Source: Cellulosilyticum sp. (GTDB lineage Bacteria; Bacillota; Clostridia; Lachnospirales; Cellulosilyticaceae). Taken from it: a stretch of 64,000 nt of DNA. This document shows, piece by piece, positions 56,396 to 64,000 of this stretch. The translations under genes and the position numbers were made by a program. Within the stretch, counting starts at the first letter, position 1; each line of letters opens with the position of its first letter. The notes under the pieces were generated by a model. That model had not been told where the DNA came from and made no database searches. It was given only the letters and a program-made list of their open reading frames with translations. The stretch spans positions 13,394 through 77,393 of the forward strand of contig SVDC01000009.1 of assembly GCA_015058045.1 (NCBI GenBank), in the 5' to 3' direction.

Positions 56396-56552
56396 CTACC
56401 AACATCTCCTTAACGTTTAGTTTGTTCATTTTTTTATTACATTATCTTGAAATATCACCGTTTATTTTTAGTAGTAGATTGTATAACAAGTATATAATCA
56501 TTTTAACCAATGTCCAACAATATAGGTCTATTAAGGTTGCTATACCTTCCAA

Positions 56553-57449
56553 CTAACCTTTTATAAAAAATAAGAGTTTATCCATTGTAATCCTTGGACG
56601 CCACCAAGCCCTTGCCTGTTCAAACTCCACATAATCTGTGTACCACTTCCACGAAATATCGAACCCTCCATCATCTTTTTGGATTTTTTTAAGATTCTCC
56701 CGTTCTATGTCTATTAACTCTTGTATATCTTTAGTGATAAATTCTTTAAAGATCCCTGGGAAAAAATCTGATGTAACATATACATATTCAACTCCATATT
56801 TCTCTATATCCTTACATATTTCATTCTCAATTCTAGTGCATAACAATTGATGTACTTTTTCCAGATTAATAATATGCTCAATTCCATTCTCATGAAGAAG
56901 TTCATAACTTAACAAGAAGCATTTAAGGGCATCTCCATTAATCTCCACATTACTTTGAAGAAAAGAAAAAGCCGCTCGCACAATCTCTTCATAATATGTT
57001 GTGTTTTCTCCAAAGCATACCATAAAGGTAGCAAGGGATACCGTTGGATTATATCCATCTATACCATCGCCTTCGCCCTTTTCCCACCAAATTGCATGAG
57101 GAAATTTTTTGTTACTATCGATTGCAAACAACCAACGTTTCTGTTCCTCATCAAACGAATCGTGCGATTTTAGATATTTGACAATGGAACGTACCATCTC
57201 GTTGTTTCTATCTAACGCACCTACTCTATACAACCATATAATTGCATCATTCGTTGCTATTGGGTTAGAATCTTTGTTCCAGTTATCAGCTTCCAAGCCA
57301 TGTCCAAAACCACCATCTATATTCTGATATTTCGCTAATTCTTCGATCACACTTTGTTTAGAACCATTTTCAAAAAAATATCTGTAAATCTCTAACTCTA
57401 ATGTTCTGGCATTCTCTCTAATAAAACGCTTTGCTTTCTCAATCTGCAT
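56553..57449 (-). CDS. Alpha/alpha-toroid (terpenoid cyclase/prenyltransferase-like) protein
   Basis: A 298-residue soluble protein with repeated QNIDGGFG- and QKDDGGFD-type motifs (the QW-like repeats of squalene cyclases, prenyltransferase beta subunits and related toroids) and helical segments between. The first is at about 45-52 and the last at 266-274. It lacks the DXDD or zinc-ligand pattern of active cyclases and prenyltransferases. GAGGAGG precedes the ATG. Its stop is near the start of the APH-type kinase gene, on the same strand. The function is unknown. Confidence 0.7.
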   Translation of the reverse strand: MQIEKAKRFIRENARTLELEIYRYFFENGSKQSVIEELAKYQNIDGGFGHGLEADNWNKDSNPIATNDAIIWLYRVGALDRNNEMVRSIVKYLKSHDSFDEEQKRWLFAIDSNKKFPHAIWWEKGEGDGIDGYNPTVSLATFMVCFGENTTYYEEIVRAAFSFLQSNVEINGDALKCFLLSYELLHENGIEHIINLEKVHQLLCTRIENEICKDIEKYGVEYVYVTSDFFPGIFKEFITKDIQELIDIERENLKKIQKDDGGFDISWKWYTDYVEFEQARAWWRPRITMDKLLFFIKG

Positions 57450-57770
57450 ATGTATCCTCCTCTTTTCTTTTGTAATCTATTACCACTTATAGGCTTCTAT
57501 TTATCAGCAAATTATACTATGTTGCACTATGTTTTTCAATTATATTTTAAATATTCTGTATATTTATATATTTACACTTCACTAACGTAACCTATCTACT
57601 AACACTTCTTTTCTGCCCTCTATGCAAGCATCACTCTGAGTGTTCCTGACGTAAATAACCCGATTGTACTTAACAAAGATACGCAAAAAAGGTCCTACTG
57701 AACATTACATTCAATAAGACCTTTTATATCGGACTTTACTACATATCCCTCTATAACTTTGTATACGATT
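57450..57770 (-). other. Gap with terminator only
   Basis: The 321 bases contain the terminator of the upstream gene at 57687-57725. Between it and 57449 the sequence is AT-rich near the gene and then includes a short start-less open stretch (about 57600-57670, minus strand) ending SGTLRVMLA. I see no gene. Confidence 0.5.
57687..57725 (-). terminator. Terminator of the 57771 gene
   Basis: Arms AAAAGGTCcTAcTGAA and TTCAaTAaGACCTTTT lie downstream of the stop at 57771, with T-rich sequence following on the minus strand. Confidence 0.8.
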
Positions 57771-58565
57771 CTAAATGTCATTTTCTGACTTGCTTTCTAT
57801 TGACGTTATGCTTTTTTCAGGAATACGATTTACCGAACAAAAATAACGATATAACTCCATTACTTTTTCTTCCTGCTCTGTTCCAACTGCCTTACAACAT
57901 ATTTCAAATATAATACTATGCATAGTTTGATTTTGTAAATATTTAAACGGTATCCTCCCCCACTGATTCGGAATCAAATCCCTCTTGAAATATTTCCAAA
58001 ATGAAATTCTATTCTCATCAGCCAATATCAAATTATGTTTTTGATGAAGTTTTATCTGTCCATCTTTGCTTTCTTTTCCCCAAAACAATTCATGTGCCAT
58101 AACTATCCCAATGATAGATCTTTCATCCTCTTTCCCCTTTTCGCAATCAGTTAGGAGAATTGCAGAGTTCGGCTGAATATTTGAGGGTATTCTCGGTTGA
58201 CCTTTCATATCTCCGCTTAAGATACATCCGGTATCAACATATTCCAAATCTTTGATTTCTTCTTCTGAAATATCATATACCATTTGCGATTTTAATGGAA
58301 TTTTCATTGTACATAGTCGGCTACGATATTCCTTTTCAATTATTCGTTCTCTTACTTTTGTTGCCTGCAGACGTTCCTCATTTAACGTCTCCATTTTCTT
58401 TTGAATTGAATTATCCTTTAATGTCAAATACTGCGGAAAAGCGTCAGGAATCAAAAATAATTTCTGCCCTTCTGCAAAACAGACAGTGATTTTATTCTCA
58501 GAAACCTCTGTTATTACACCTTTTCCAAATTTTTTATGCTTTACTGCTTGCCTTAATAAATTCAT
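57771..58565 (-). CDS. Hypothetical protein with N-terminal SH3-like segment
   Basis: A 264-residue soluble protein from the ATG at 58563-58565 (GGAGGGA 6 bases ahead; the longer frame has no signal). Residues 5-40 (HKKFGKGVITEVSENKITVCF) resemble the small SH3-like barrels found at the end of UvrD/PcrA helicases and in related DNA-associated proteins. A charged, coiled-coil-like stretch follows (about 50-85). The C-terminal 170 residues match nothing I know, but FWGKES and NRISFWKYF segments look like a folded domain. The function is unknown. Confidence 0.65.
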   Translation of the reverse strand: MNLLRQAVKHKKFGKGVITEVSENKITVCFAEGQKLFLIPDAFPQYLTLKDNSIQKKMETLNEERLQATKVRERIIEKEYRSRLCTMKIPLKSQMVYDISEEEIKDLEYVDTGCILSGDMKGQPRIPSNIQPNSAILLTDCEKGKEDERSIIGIVMAHELFWGKESKDGQIKLHQKHNLILADENRISFWKYFKRDLIPNQWGRIPFKYLQNQTMHSIIFEICCKAVGTEQEEKVMELYRYFCSVNRIPEKSITSIESKSENDI

Positions 58566-58682
58566 ATATTCCCTCCTTAAAAGAAAAGAGCTTTTCTTGT
58601 ACAACACATATGTGTCAACATTCCAAGCCCTTTTGTTATTTTAGTTTAAAATTAACCGTTATTCATCTAATGGTTCTTTGAC

Positions 58683-59225
58683 CTACTCTTGTCTTTCACT
58701 TATTCTAAGCACAATTTCATTCATATCTACCTGTAATTTAATCTTATCGCTCATAATCTCTGGAATATCTTTCACAGTAAGTACATCTCCAGTTTTCATA
58801 CCATCAACATCAATCGTGATTGTATCAATCATATTATCTGGTAAAGAAACATAGGGAATTTCCATGAGCATTTTTTCTAGTTGGCCCCCAAACTTTTCAT
58901 CACCTTTAAGAAAAATATGAATGACACTATTGACCTTTTCATCTGTCGCTAATGCCTGAGAGCTAATGTGTAAAATTTCTGTATTTAATGGGTCCAAATT
59001 TTTTTCCTTGATTTGCACAGGAATAATCTGTCCTTCTACATTTAACAAAAGTTTGCTTCCTTCACGCTTTTGACGAATCAATCTATATGCTGTAGCTTCT
59101 TCCAGCTGAATAGAGATTGCCTCTGGAAGGTATTTACCAAACACACTTCCAGGAATCATTCCGAGACGTCTCATTTTATTTGCCTTTACAGTAAAATCCC
59201 TCTTTTGAACATTAATATTTTCCAT
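58683..59225 (-). CDS. ctc: Ribosomal protein L25 / general stress protein Ctc
   Basis: A 180-residue bL25 family protein in the two-domain TL5/Ctc form. The N-terminal 5S rRNA-binding barrel is at 1-90 (KANKMRRLGMIPGSVFGKYLPEAISIQL) and the C-terminal extension at 90-180 (SLPDNMIDTITIDVDGMKTGDVLTVKDI). Ctc binds 5S rRNA and is induced by stress in Bacillus. Several normally conserved basic positions look altered (VFGKYLPEA where relatives have GxVYG), so this may be a divergent paralogue. AAGGAGG precedes the ATG. It is a single gene outside its usual pth/spoVT context. Confidence 0.88.
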   Translation of the reverse strand: MENINVQKRDFTVKANKMRRLGMIPGSVFGKYLPEAISIQLEEATAYRLIRQKREGSKLLLNVEGQIIPVQIKEKNLDPLNTEILHISSQALATDEKVNSVIHIFLKGDEKFGGQLEKMLMEIPYVSLPDNMIDTITIDVDGMKTGDVLTVKDIPEIMSDKIKLQVDMNEIVLRISERQE

Positions 59226-59558
59226 TTGTTATTTCCTCCTTGTATTTGTGATTTATGTTTATTTGCCGCGTTAAACGTTACAAACAACAGTCTGAACAAT
59301 TACTCCCTTTCTTTCAAACCTATAAAAAAAGAAGAGCTCTCCATACAACGCCACTAAGCGTAATATCAAAAGCCCTTCTTTAAGACAGTTCTTTTTTATT
59401 TCATTTAATTGACTAAACATAGTATAACACAAATTATAATATAAAGCAAATTCAGAAAATTCTTTTCACAAAAGCTATAACATATTAGATTTTTCCACAC
59501 AACTTATACCTATACATATAGTATAAAGAGATGTACAATTTCATCCTCTGTCCAAGTG
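59226..59558. other. Gap between L25 and DMT genes
   Basis: The 333 bases contain the DMT transporter terminator (59328-59381) and, nearer the L25 gene, its promoter region. The stretch 59390-59530 is very AT-rich and holds nothing I can support. Confidence 0.5.
59328..59381 (-). terminator. Probable terminator of the DMT transporter gene
   Basis: Arms AAAGAAGAGCT (59328-59338) and AGCCCTTCTTT (59371-59381), with an inner ACGC/GCGT pair and a seven-T run on the minus strand, 180 bases past the gene. Confidence 0.65.
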
Positions 59559-60608
59559 TTAAACGCAATGTATATGTTGATGTTCACTTATATTATTTTC
59601 ATGTATATGATTTTCACTATCTCCACTATGGATATGAATATGCGTATGTACATGGGTATGTTCATGGGTGTGAACCATGTCCCCATGACTGTGTTCATGA
59701 GAGTGTATGTGCTCATGTTCATGAGTATGTTGTAACTCTATCGTATCTTTTACCATGAAATAAGTGCTAATTATCATTATAAATAATACAACATAAAACT
59801 GTATGCTAGGTCTTTCATTTAACAGTAATATACTAAATGCCACTCCTAAAAACGGAGCAATTGAATAATAAGCACTTGTTTTAGCTGCACCTAGCTCCTT
59901 CTGTGCCATAATATAGAAATGAATACTTAATCCATAAGCAACAAATCCCAGAGCCAGCACACATAGTATCCAATAAATTGCAGGTATGTTTTCCCCTATA
60001 ATAAGTGCAACAATCAAACTGCCAAGCCCAGAAAAAGTCCCTTTTATAACAACAATTTCAACTGAACTTTTATTGCTAATCATTTTCGTACAATTATTTT
60101 CAAATCCCCAACACAGACATGCACCAAGAACAAATACTGAACCTTGATTAAAAGTAAATGAATCTACACCTTCAAAGCTTAATAAAATACTGCCAATCGT
60201 AACCAAAGTAATTGCAAACCATAACTTCTTAGAAATGACCTCTCTAAAAATAAATAATGCAATGATGGATGTGGCAACGATCTCAAAATTATTAAGCAAA
60301 GATACATTGGAAGAATTTGTCATGGAAATACCTAACATCAGCAAAATTGGAGCCAATATATCCAATAGTACCATTGCAATAGTGTAAGGTAACTCATTTC
60401 TTGTTAAAGACGCCTTTTTATCATTGTGTCCTAATTTATTTTTGATAAAACCATATATGAATAGCCCTAACCCTGCCCCTAAATACAAAAAAGATGCCAT
60501 CATTGTCGGTTCTACATCATTTAGCAATACTTTTGACAGCGGTACATTTATGGCATATAACGCAGCCGCTAATAGTGCATATATTGTTGCAATATTTTTT
60601 GTCTTCAT
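59559..60608 (-). CDS. DMT-family (EamA) transporter with a histidine-rich tail
   Basis: A 349-residue protein from the ATG at 60606-60608. It has ten hydrophobic segments in two EamA repeats (IYALLAAALYAINVPLSKVLL; the second repeat begins GSVFVLGACLCWGFENNCTKMI) and belongs to the drug/metabolite superfamily. The last 55 residues are a cytosolic tail with about 21 His, mostly HxH pairs (HTHEHEHIHSHEHSHGD), unlike ordinary EamA proteins and like the metal-binding loops of CDF, ZIP or Ni/Co carriers. This suggests metal binding or transport. Upstream bases (GGGGTGTGG) are a poor ribosome site. Confidence 0.85.
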   Translation of the reverse strand: MKTKNIATIYALLAAALYAINVPLSKVLLNDVEPTMMASFLYLGAGLGLFIYGFIKNKLGHNDKKASLTRNELPYTIAMVLLDILAPILLMLGISMTNSSNVSLLNNFEIVATSIIALFIFREVISKKLWFAITLVTIGSILLSFEGVDSFTFNQGSVFVLGACLCWGFENNCTKMISNKSSVEIVVIKGTFSGLGSLIVALIIGENIPAIYWILCVLALGFVAYGLSIHFYIMAQKELGAAKTSAYYSIAPFLGVAFSILLLNERPSIQFYVVLFIMIISTYFMVKDTIELQHTHEHEHIHSHEHSHGDMVHTHEHTHVHTHIHIHSGDSENHIHENNISEHQHIHCV

Positions 60609-60644
60609 ACCACACCCCACAAACTTCAAATTCTCACAACACAA

Positions 60645-61163
60645 TCATATTAAATCCTTACGCATAATGTAATCTATCTGCTCATCATCGCCCATAAAGA
60701 AAGAATGTGTTCCAATTTCATAAAAACCATTCTTTTTGTAAAAACGAATGGCGTTTTCATTCTTCTCCCAGACACCAAGCCAAACATATTGCTTCTTACG
60801 TTCAGTTGCCATAGCAATGGCTCGTTCCATCAAGTAGCTGCCGAGACCTTCTCTCTGAAATTCACTTAAAACATAAATTCTCTCGATTTCTAAAGAGGCA
60901 TTATCGTTAATCTCAGTCTGCGATGGTGCTTCATTCAGTTTAAGATAGCCTGCAAGCTTCTCTTTGAAATACAAAAAGTAAAATACTGAATGACGATCGT
61001 TCAATTCATTACTAAGTTTTTCAACATCAAAAGCGTACTTTAGATATGCATTCATATTCTCCATTGTATTATGATGTGCAAAGGTTTCGTAAAATGTCCT
61101 AATTGACAATTCACGAAGAACATCCAAATCCTCTAATGTGCATTTTCTTAAAAGTATATTCAT
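60645..61163 (-). CDS. GNAT-family N-acetyltransferase (PaiA-like)
   Basis: A 172-residue GNAT enzyme with FYETFAHHNT near the N-terminus, IERIYVLSEFQREGLGSYLMERAIAMA as the acetyl-CoA motif (Q/R-x-x-G-x-G), and WEKNENAIRFYKKNGFYEIGTHSFFMGDD at the end. This pattern is typical of PaiA-type polyamine and related acetyltransferases; the acceptor is unknown. AGGAGAG precedes the ATG. It lies 36 bases before the DMT transporter start on the same strand, so the two are probably co-transcribed. Confidence 0.87.
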   Translation of the reverse strand: MNILLRKCTLEDLDVLRELSIRTFYETFAHHNTMENMNAYLKYAFDVEKLSNELNDRHSVFYFLYFKEKLAGYLKLNEAPSQTEINDNASLEIERIYVLSEFQREGLGSYLMERAIAMATERKKQYVWLGVWEKNENAIRFYKKNGFYEIGTHSFFMGDDEQIDYIMRKDLI

Positions 61164-61489
61164 TGTCTTTTCTCTCCTTTACTAACTTTTCTATCGCTTG
61201 CTTCTATTCTACTACACTCCCCCTATCCATTCCATGATATCATTTGCCTAATTACAATAAGTAGGGGCGTGTCATCCACCTGTCATAATCACCAAAGGAA
61301 GACTATGTGAATCAAAAGCTTGCCCTTTTGCCAGCGATGGAGGATATTCCAACAATCATAAAACGACTTTGGGGATATCTCTTTGATTATCATTCAAAAG
61401 ATCAATTAACCCACTTCAAAAAAGCACTACCTCTATTTTGATAGTGCCTTTAATCGCTCTCTTCAGTTGGATAAATAAAAGTTTAAGCT
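61164..61489. other. Gap between GNAT and ABC permease genes with a plus-strand coding scrap
   Basis: Within these 326 bases the plus strand carries an open frame of 51 codons (61289-61441) without start or ribosome site. Part of it reads EDYVNQKLALLPAMEDI and then PTIIKRLWGYLFDYHSK. It has coding-like composition and could be a gene fragment of unknown kind. The rest is AT-rich and probably contains the promoter of the GNAT gene and the end of the ABC unit. Confidence 0.35.
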
Positions 61490-63478
61490 TTAATAATTTT
61501 TAAGACGGATACTCTCTATCAGGTTCTGCTTTCTTAACTTATAAACCGCTCCAAATGTCACCGCCAAAATGATCAAAAAGATACCCACAATACTGGTTAA
61601 CAATAATCCCCACGGAACTTGGTATAAAACAGGTTGCGCCTGGCGTATCACAAGATTGATCAGATAGGGAATCAGAATACCAAGCGGCACTCCCCATACA
61701 GTTGCTTTCAAGGTACATATCACGCTCTCGCTAAGTAACATCTTCTGAAGGCCTTCTGTTGGCATGCCCACGCTCTTTAATATGGCAAACTCCCTTGCCC
61801 TTATCATAACATTGGTTGATAATGTACTAATCACGCTAACCAAACCAATTAACAATAATACGCCTACAAATCCATAAACGATAATCTCCACCATTACAAT
61901 GGCAATATTCAACACTCGAATCATCGTATCTACTCTGCTGACTCTCACCGTAAACCCTTCTTTTGCATAAGAATCATTCGTAAAAGTTGGAAAAAACTCT
62001 TCGCCAACTGATTTTGCATACTGCATATAAGCCAGTTCATCCTCCGGGTTACAGTACCAGTCGTAGAATCGAAGCTCTGCTTCCGGCAGAACCAATCGAA
62101 TTGGGCTTTCATTTAAGGCAAACACATGAGTTGGAACCTGATTTTCCATTAAGAAGGCATCAACTGATACTGTTGTCATATCACTATCTGCTTTTTGCAG
62201 TACAAGCTCTGTTAGTTCTTCCGAAAATGGTACGATATGCTTTAGCCTTCCATTATCATTGTATCTGTAATAATTCAAGAGAATATTACTTCCTATCGGT
62301 ACCTTTGCTTCTTCACAAATCTTCTCATAGCTTGTTTGGTCAAGCACAAGAATGTCCACCTTAAGCTCTACACTATCCTCCGTGAGCTGCTCCATTGCCT
62401 GCTGCATCTCTGGCGTAAGATATTGCATCTCCATATTGACATGATAAGTTCCATTATCACCGCCAACACCTGTTATCTCGATATCGCCATATTCTAACAA
62501 TCGCTGTCTTACCAGTTCTGCCTCTTGACTATAAATGGGCTTTGAAATGATTTCTTCAGTTCTTCCAGTCTCTTCATTTACTTCATACGTTCGATTCGAA
62601 CAATAATCCATCATCACGTCATCTGTTCCAGGGTCCATATATGCCTTTAACTGCTGTGCTTGTAACACCAGACTTCCTGTACATAACAGTAATAATATAC
62701 CAATGGCAAGCGCTCTGATAGTCGGTTGAAAGCTTGCTTTATTTCTGGTCATATTTCTTTCGGCAAGAATTCCCTCAAAGCCAAAGCATCGCTTAACCCA
62801 TTTTTTAGTATGTACCACTATGGCTACATTAGAATCTTCAAGTCCTCTAATACAGGAAAGTGCCGTAATATTTCCTGCTTTTTTCGCCGGTTTATATGCC
62901 GCATACAAAACCGTAAAAAAAGAAAACAATGCTGAAACAATTAATGCCCATGGTTTTATAGAAAATGACAACTCCATTGTAATAGGCCGCATAATAATAC
63001 TTTGCTGCAACTCATTCATCTGGGCTACAAAGTTTCCTGTAACCTTCACTCCAAAAAATGCGGCACCCAATCCGCTCACCATTCCTAATGGAATCCCTAA
63101 GATACTAAGCCAGATACTTTCAAAAATGACAGTTTCTTTGATTTGTTTTGTCGTACTGCCTACGCATTTTAAAATGCCAAATTCGTTCATTCTCTGATTA
63201 GCACTGGCTTGAAAGACATTGGAAATCACGGTAACAGACATGACAAAAATTAATCCCGCAAAAAAAACTGCTGGAATCAATAACAGGCTTTGATATGCCC
63301 CACCATACTCTCCGTATCTTTCTCCCAAAAAGGAAACCAACATCGTATTGGCACTTGTCACAAAGCAGAATACCGCCGTAGTAAGTGCCGTCGATAAAAG
63401 AATTGCCAATATGGCACCTATAGTTCTGTAACGATTTCTCTTAATCTGATTCCATGCTAATTTCGCTGTTATGTTCAT
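61490..63478 (-). CDS. ABC transporter permease, FtsX/MacB family (BceB-like)
   Basis: A 662-residue membrane protein with one N-terminal transmembrane helix, an FtsX domain at about 60-200 (ANQRMNEFGILKCVGSTTKQI), a large extracellular region (about 270-520) and a second FtsX domain at the C-terminus (IRAREFAILKSVGMPTEGLQKMLL). Members of this type act in antimicrobial-peptide resistance, lipoprotein or peptide export. It overlaps the ATPase stop by an ATGA, so the pair is co-translated. No two-component system is in view within the window. Confidence 0.9.
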   Translation of the reverse strand: MNITAKLAWNQIKRNRYRTIGAILAILLSTALTTAVFCFVTSANTMLVSFLGERYGEYGGAYQSLLLIPAVFFAGLIFVMSVTVISNVFQASANQRMNEFGILKCVGSTTKQIKETVIFESIWLSILGIPLGMVSGLGAAFFGVKVTGNFVAQMNELQQSIIMRPITMELSFSIKPWALIVSALFSFFTVLYAAYKPAKKAGNITALSCIRGLEDSNVAIVVHTKKWVKRCFGFEGILAERNMTRNKASFQPTIRALAIGILLLLCTGSLVLQAQQLKAYMDPGTDDVMMDYCSNRTYEVNEETGRTEEIISKPIYSQEAELVRQRLLEYGDIEITGVGGDNGTYHVNMEMQYLTPEMQQAMEQLTEDSVELKVDILVLDQTSYEKICEEAKVPIGSNILLNYYRYNDNGRLKHIVPFSEELTELVLQKADSDMTTVSVDAFLMENQVPTHVFALNESPIRLVLPEAELRFYDWYCNPEDELAYMQYAKSVGEEFFPTFTNDSYAKEGFTVRVSRVDTMIRVLNIAIVMVEIIVYGFVGVLLLIGLVSVISTLSTNVMIRAREFAILKSVGMPTEGLQKMLLSESVICTLKATVWGVPLGILIPYLINLVIRQAQPVLYQVPWGLLLTSIVGIFLIILAVTFGAVYKLRKQNLIESIRLKNY

Positions 63479-64000
63479 GGTTTTATCACCTCATCACTTA
63501 CAATCTTTCCATCACCTATGGTAATGATACGGTCCGCCTGAAGTGCAATCTTTTCATCATGGGTAATTAGTAATAATGTCTGATGATATTTTTGATTGGT
63601 GTATTTTAATAACTCAATAATCTCCTGACTCGTCTTGTTATCCAGATTTCCCGTCGGCTCATCTGCCAAAATAAATGCAGGGTCGTTAATCATGGCTCTC
63701 CCTATGGAGACTCTTTGCTGCTGACCGCCTGACATCTGTCCCGGTAGATGCTTTGCGCGATTTTCCAGCTTGAGCATCTCTAATATTTCCTGCAATTTTT
63801 CCCTGTTTTCTTTACGCTGATCCAACAGCCACGGGAGCATGATATTCTCTTCTGCCGTTAACGTCGGAATCAGGTTGTAGAACTGATAGATCATACCAAT
63901 ATTTCTTCTGCGAAAAATCGCCAGCTCACTTTCATTCATATTCCCAATCTCTTGTCCCTCAATGCGCACAGAGCCAGAGGTCGGCACGTCTACTCCACCA
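63475..64000 (-). CDS. ABC transporter ATPase, MacB/LolD type (5' end outside window)
   Basis: The ATPase partner of the FtsX-type permease. The visible 175 codons run from the window edge (GGVDVPTSGSVRIEGQEI) through the Q-loop (GMIYQFYNLIPTLTAEENI), signature MSGGQQQRVSIGRAM, Walker B AFILADEPTGNLD and H-loop LLITHDEKIA. Walker A lies outside. The apparent ATG/GTG near 63987 is internal, since upstream residues (GGVD) continue the family pattern. Its stop overlaps the permease start. Confidence 0.93.
   Translation of the reverse strand, partial: GGVDVPTSGSVRIEGQEIGNMNESELAIFRRRNIGMIYQFYNLIPTLTAEENIMLPWLLDQRKENREKLQEILEMLKLENRAKHLPGQMSGGQQQRVSIGRAMINDPAFILADEPTGNLDNKTSQEIIELLKYTNQKYHQTLLLITHDEKIALQADRIITIGDGKIVSDEVIKP

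Noticed and set aside
59600..59740. CRISPR-like short tandem pattern in DNA
   Set aside because: The repeat arises from His-rich HxH codons of the transporter tail; there are no uniform repeats or spacers.
61987..63197. Several plus-strand frames (up to 125 aa) opposite the FtsX-type permease
   Set aside because: Antisense shadows with no start signals; the permease on the minus strand is well supported.

Overview
This 64 kb window looks like the chromosome of an AT-rich, Gram-positive anaerobe of the class Clostridia. The evidence is strong AGGAGG-type ribosome binding sites, short intergenic spaces, many Rho-independent hairpins, and Firmicutes-type families (DUF134/NifX, MATE pumps, AGCS symporter, class I KARI). 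Glycosidases for hemicellulose side chains (GH36 alpha-galactosidase, GH127 beta-L-arabinofuranosidase, GH115 xylan alpha-glucuronidase, and an esterase carrying a CBM9-like domain) point to a plant-fibre degrader, perhaps Cellulosilyticum-like. That lineage is inference. No rRNA, tRNA, CRISPR array, IS transposase or prophage was seen.

Layout. 1-4.3 kb: a C45-type acyltransferase/hydrolase cut by the left edge, an RlaP-type nucleotidyltransferase, an HSL-type esterase and an AEC permease. 4.3-10 kb: GH127-GH36 side-chain operon divergent from an AraC regulator; 17-bp direct repeats lie in the shared promoter region, and a leftover ABC-permease C-terminus sits between the two glycosidases. 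10-31 kb: housekeeping and accessory genes, namely three MATE pumps (one in an autoregulated MarR-MATE pair), cardiolipin synthase, ilvC with an IlvY-like LysR gene and operator, yaaA, a diguanylate cyclase, an ABC exporter, a DUF134-NifX fusion, a TipA-like MerR regulator and a DXS-like enzyme. 31-39.6 kb: FAD oxidoreductase, LysR, split chromate transporter, a stand-alone condensation-domain protein, HNH and HIRAN proteins with an untracked 26-codon ORF between them, and a TetR regulator lacking its DNA-binding domain beside an intact-looking operator.

39.7-50 kb: AraC/GyrI regulator plus a serine hydrolase, a class III aminotransferase pseudogene with two lesions, and a tight five-gene operon (binding lipoprotein, FecCD permease, ATPase, methyltransferase, FmdE) that probably handles a metal or metal cofactor. 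Next come the esterase-CBM9 lipoprotein and its divergent AraC regulator. 50-64 kb: AGCS symporter, GH115, an aminoglycoside-phosphotransferase-fold kinase, an alpha/alpha-toroid protein, an unknown protein, an L25/Ctc homologue, a DMT transporter with a very His-rich tail, a GNAT enzyme, and a MacB/FtsX-type ABC transporter whose ATPase is cut by the right edge.

The clearest out-of-the-ordinary signals are signs of decay and local rearrangement (aminotransferase, TetR, permease remnant, several C-terminal scraps with their terminators kept), sharply defined operators next to their likely regulators, and the FmdE/methyltransferase/metal-type ABC operon.
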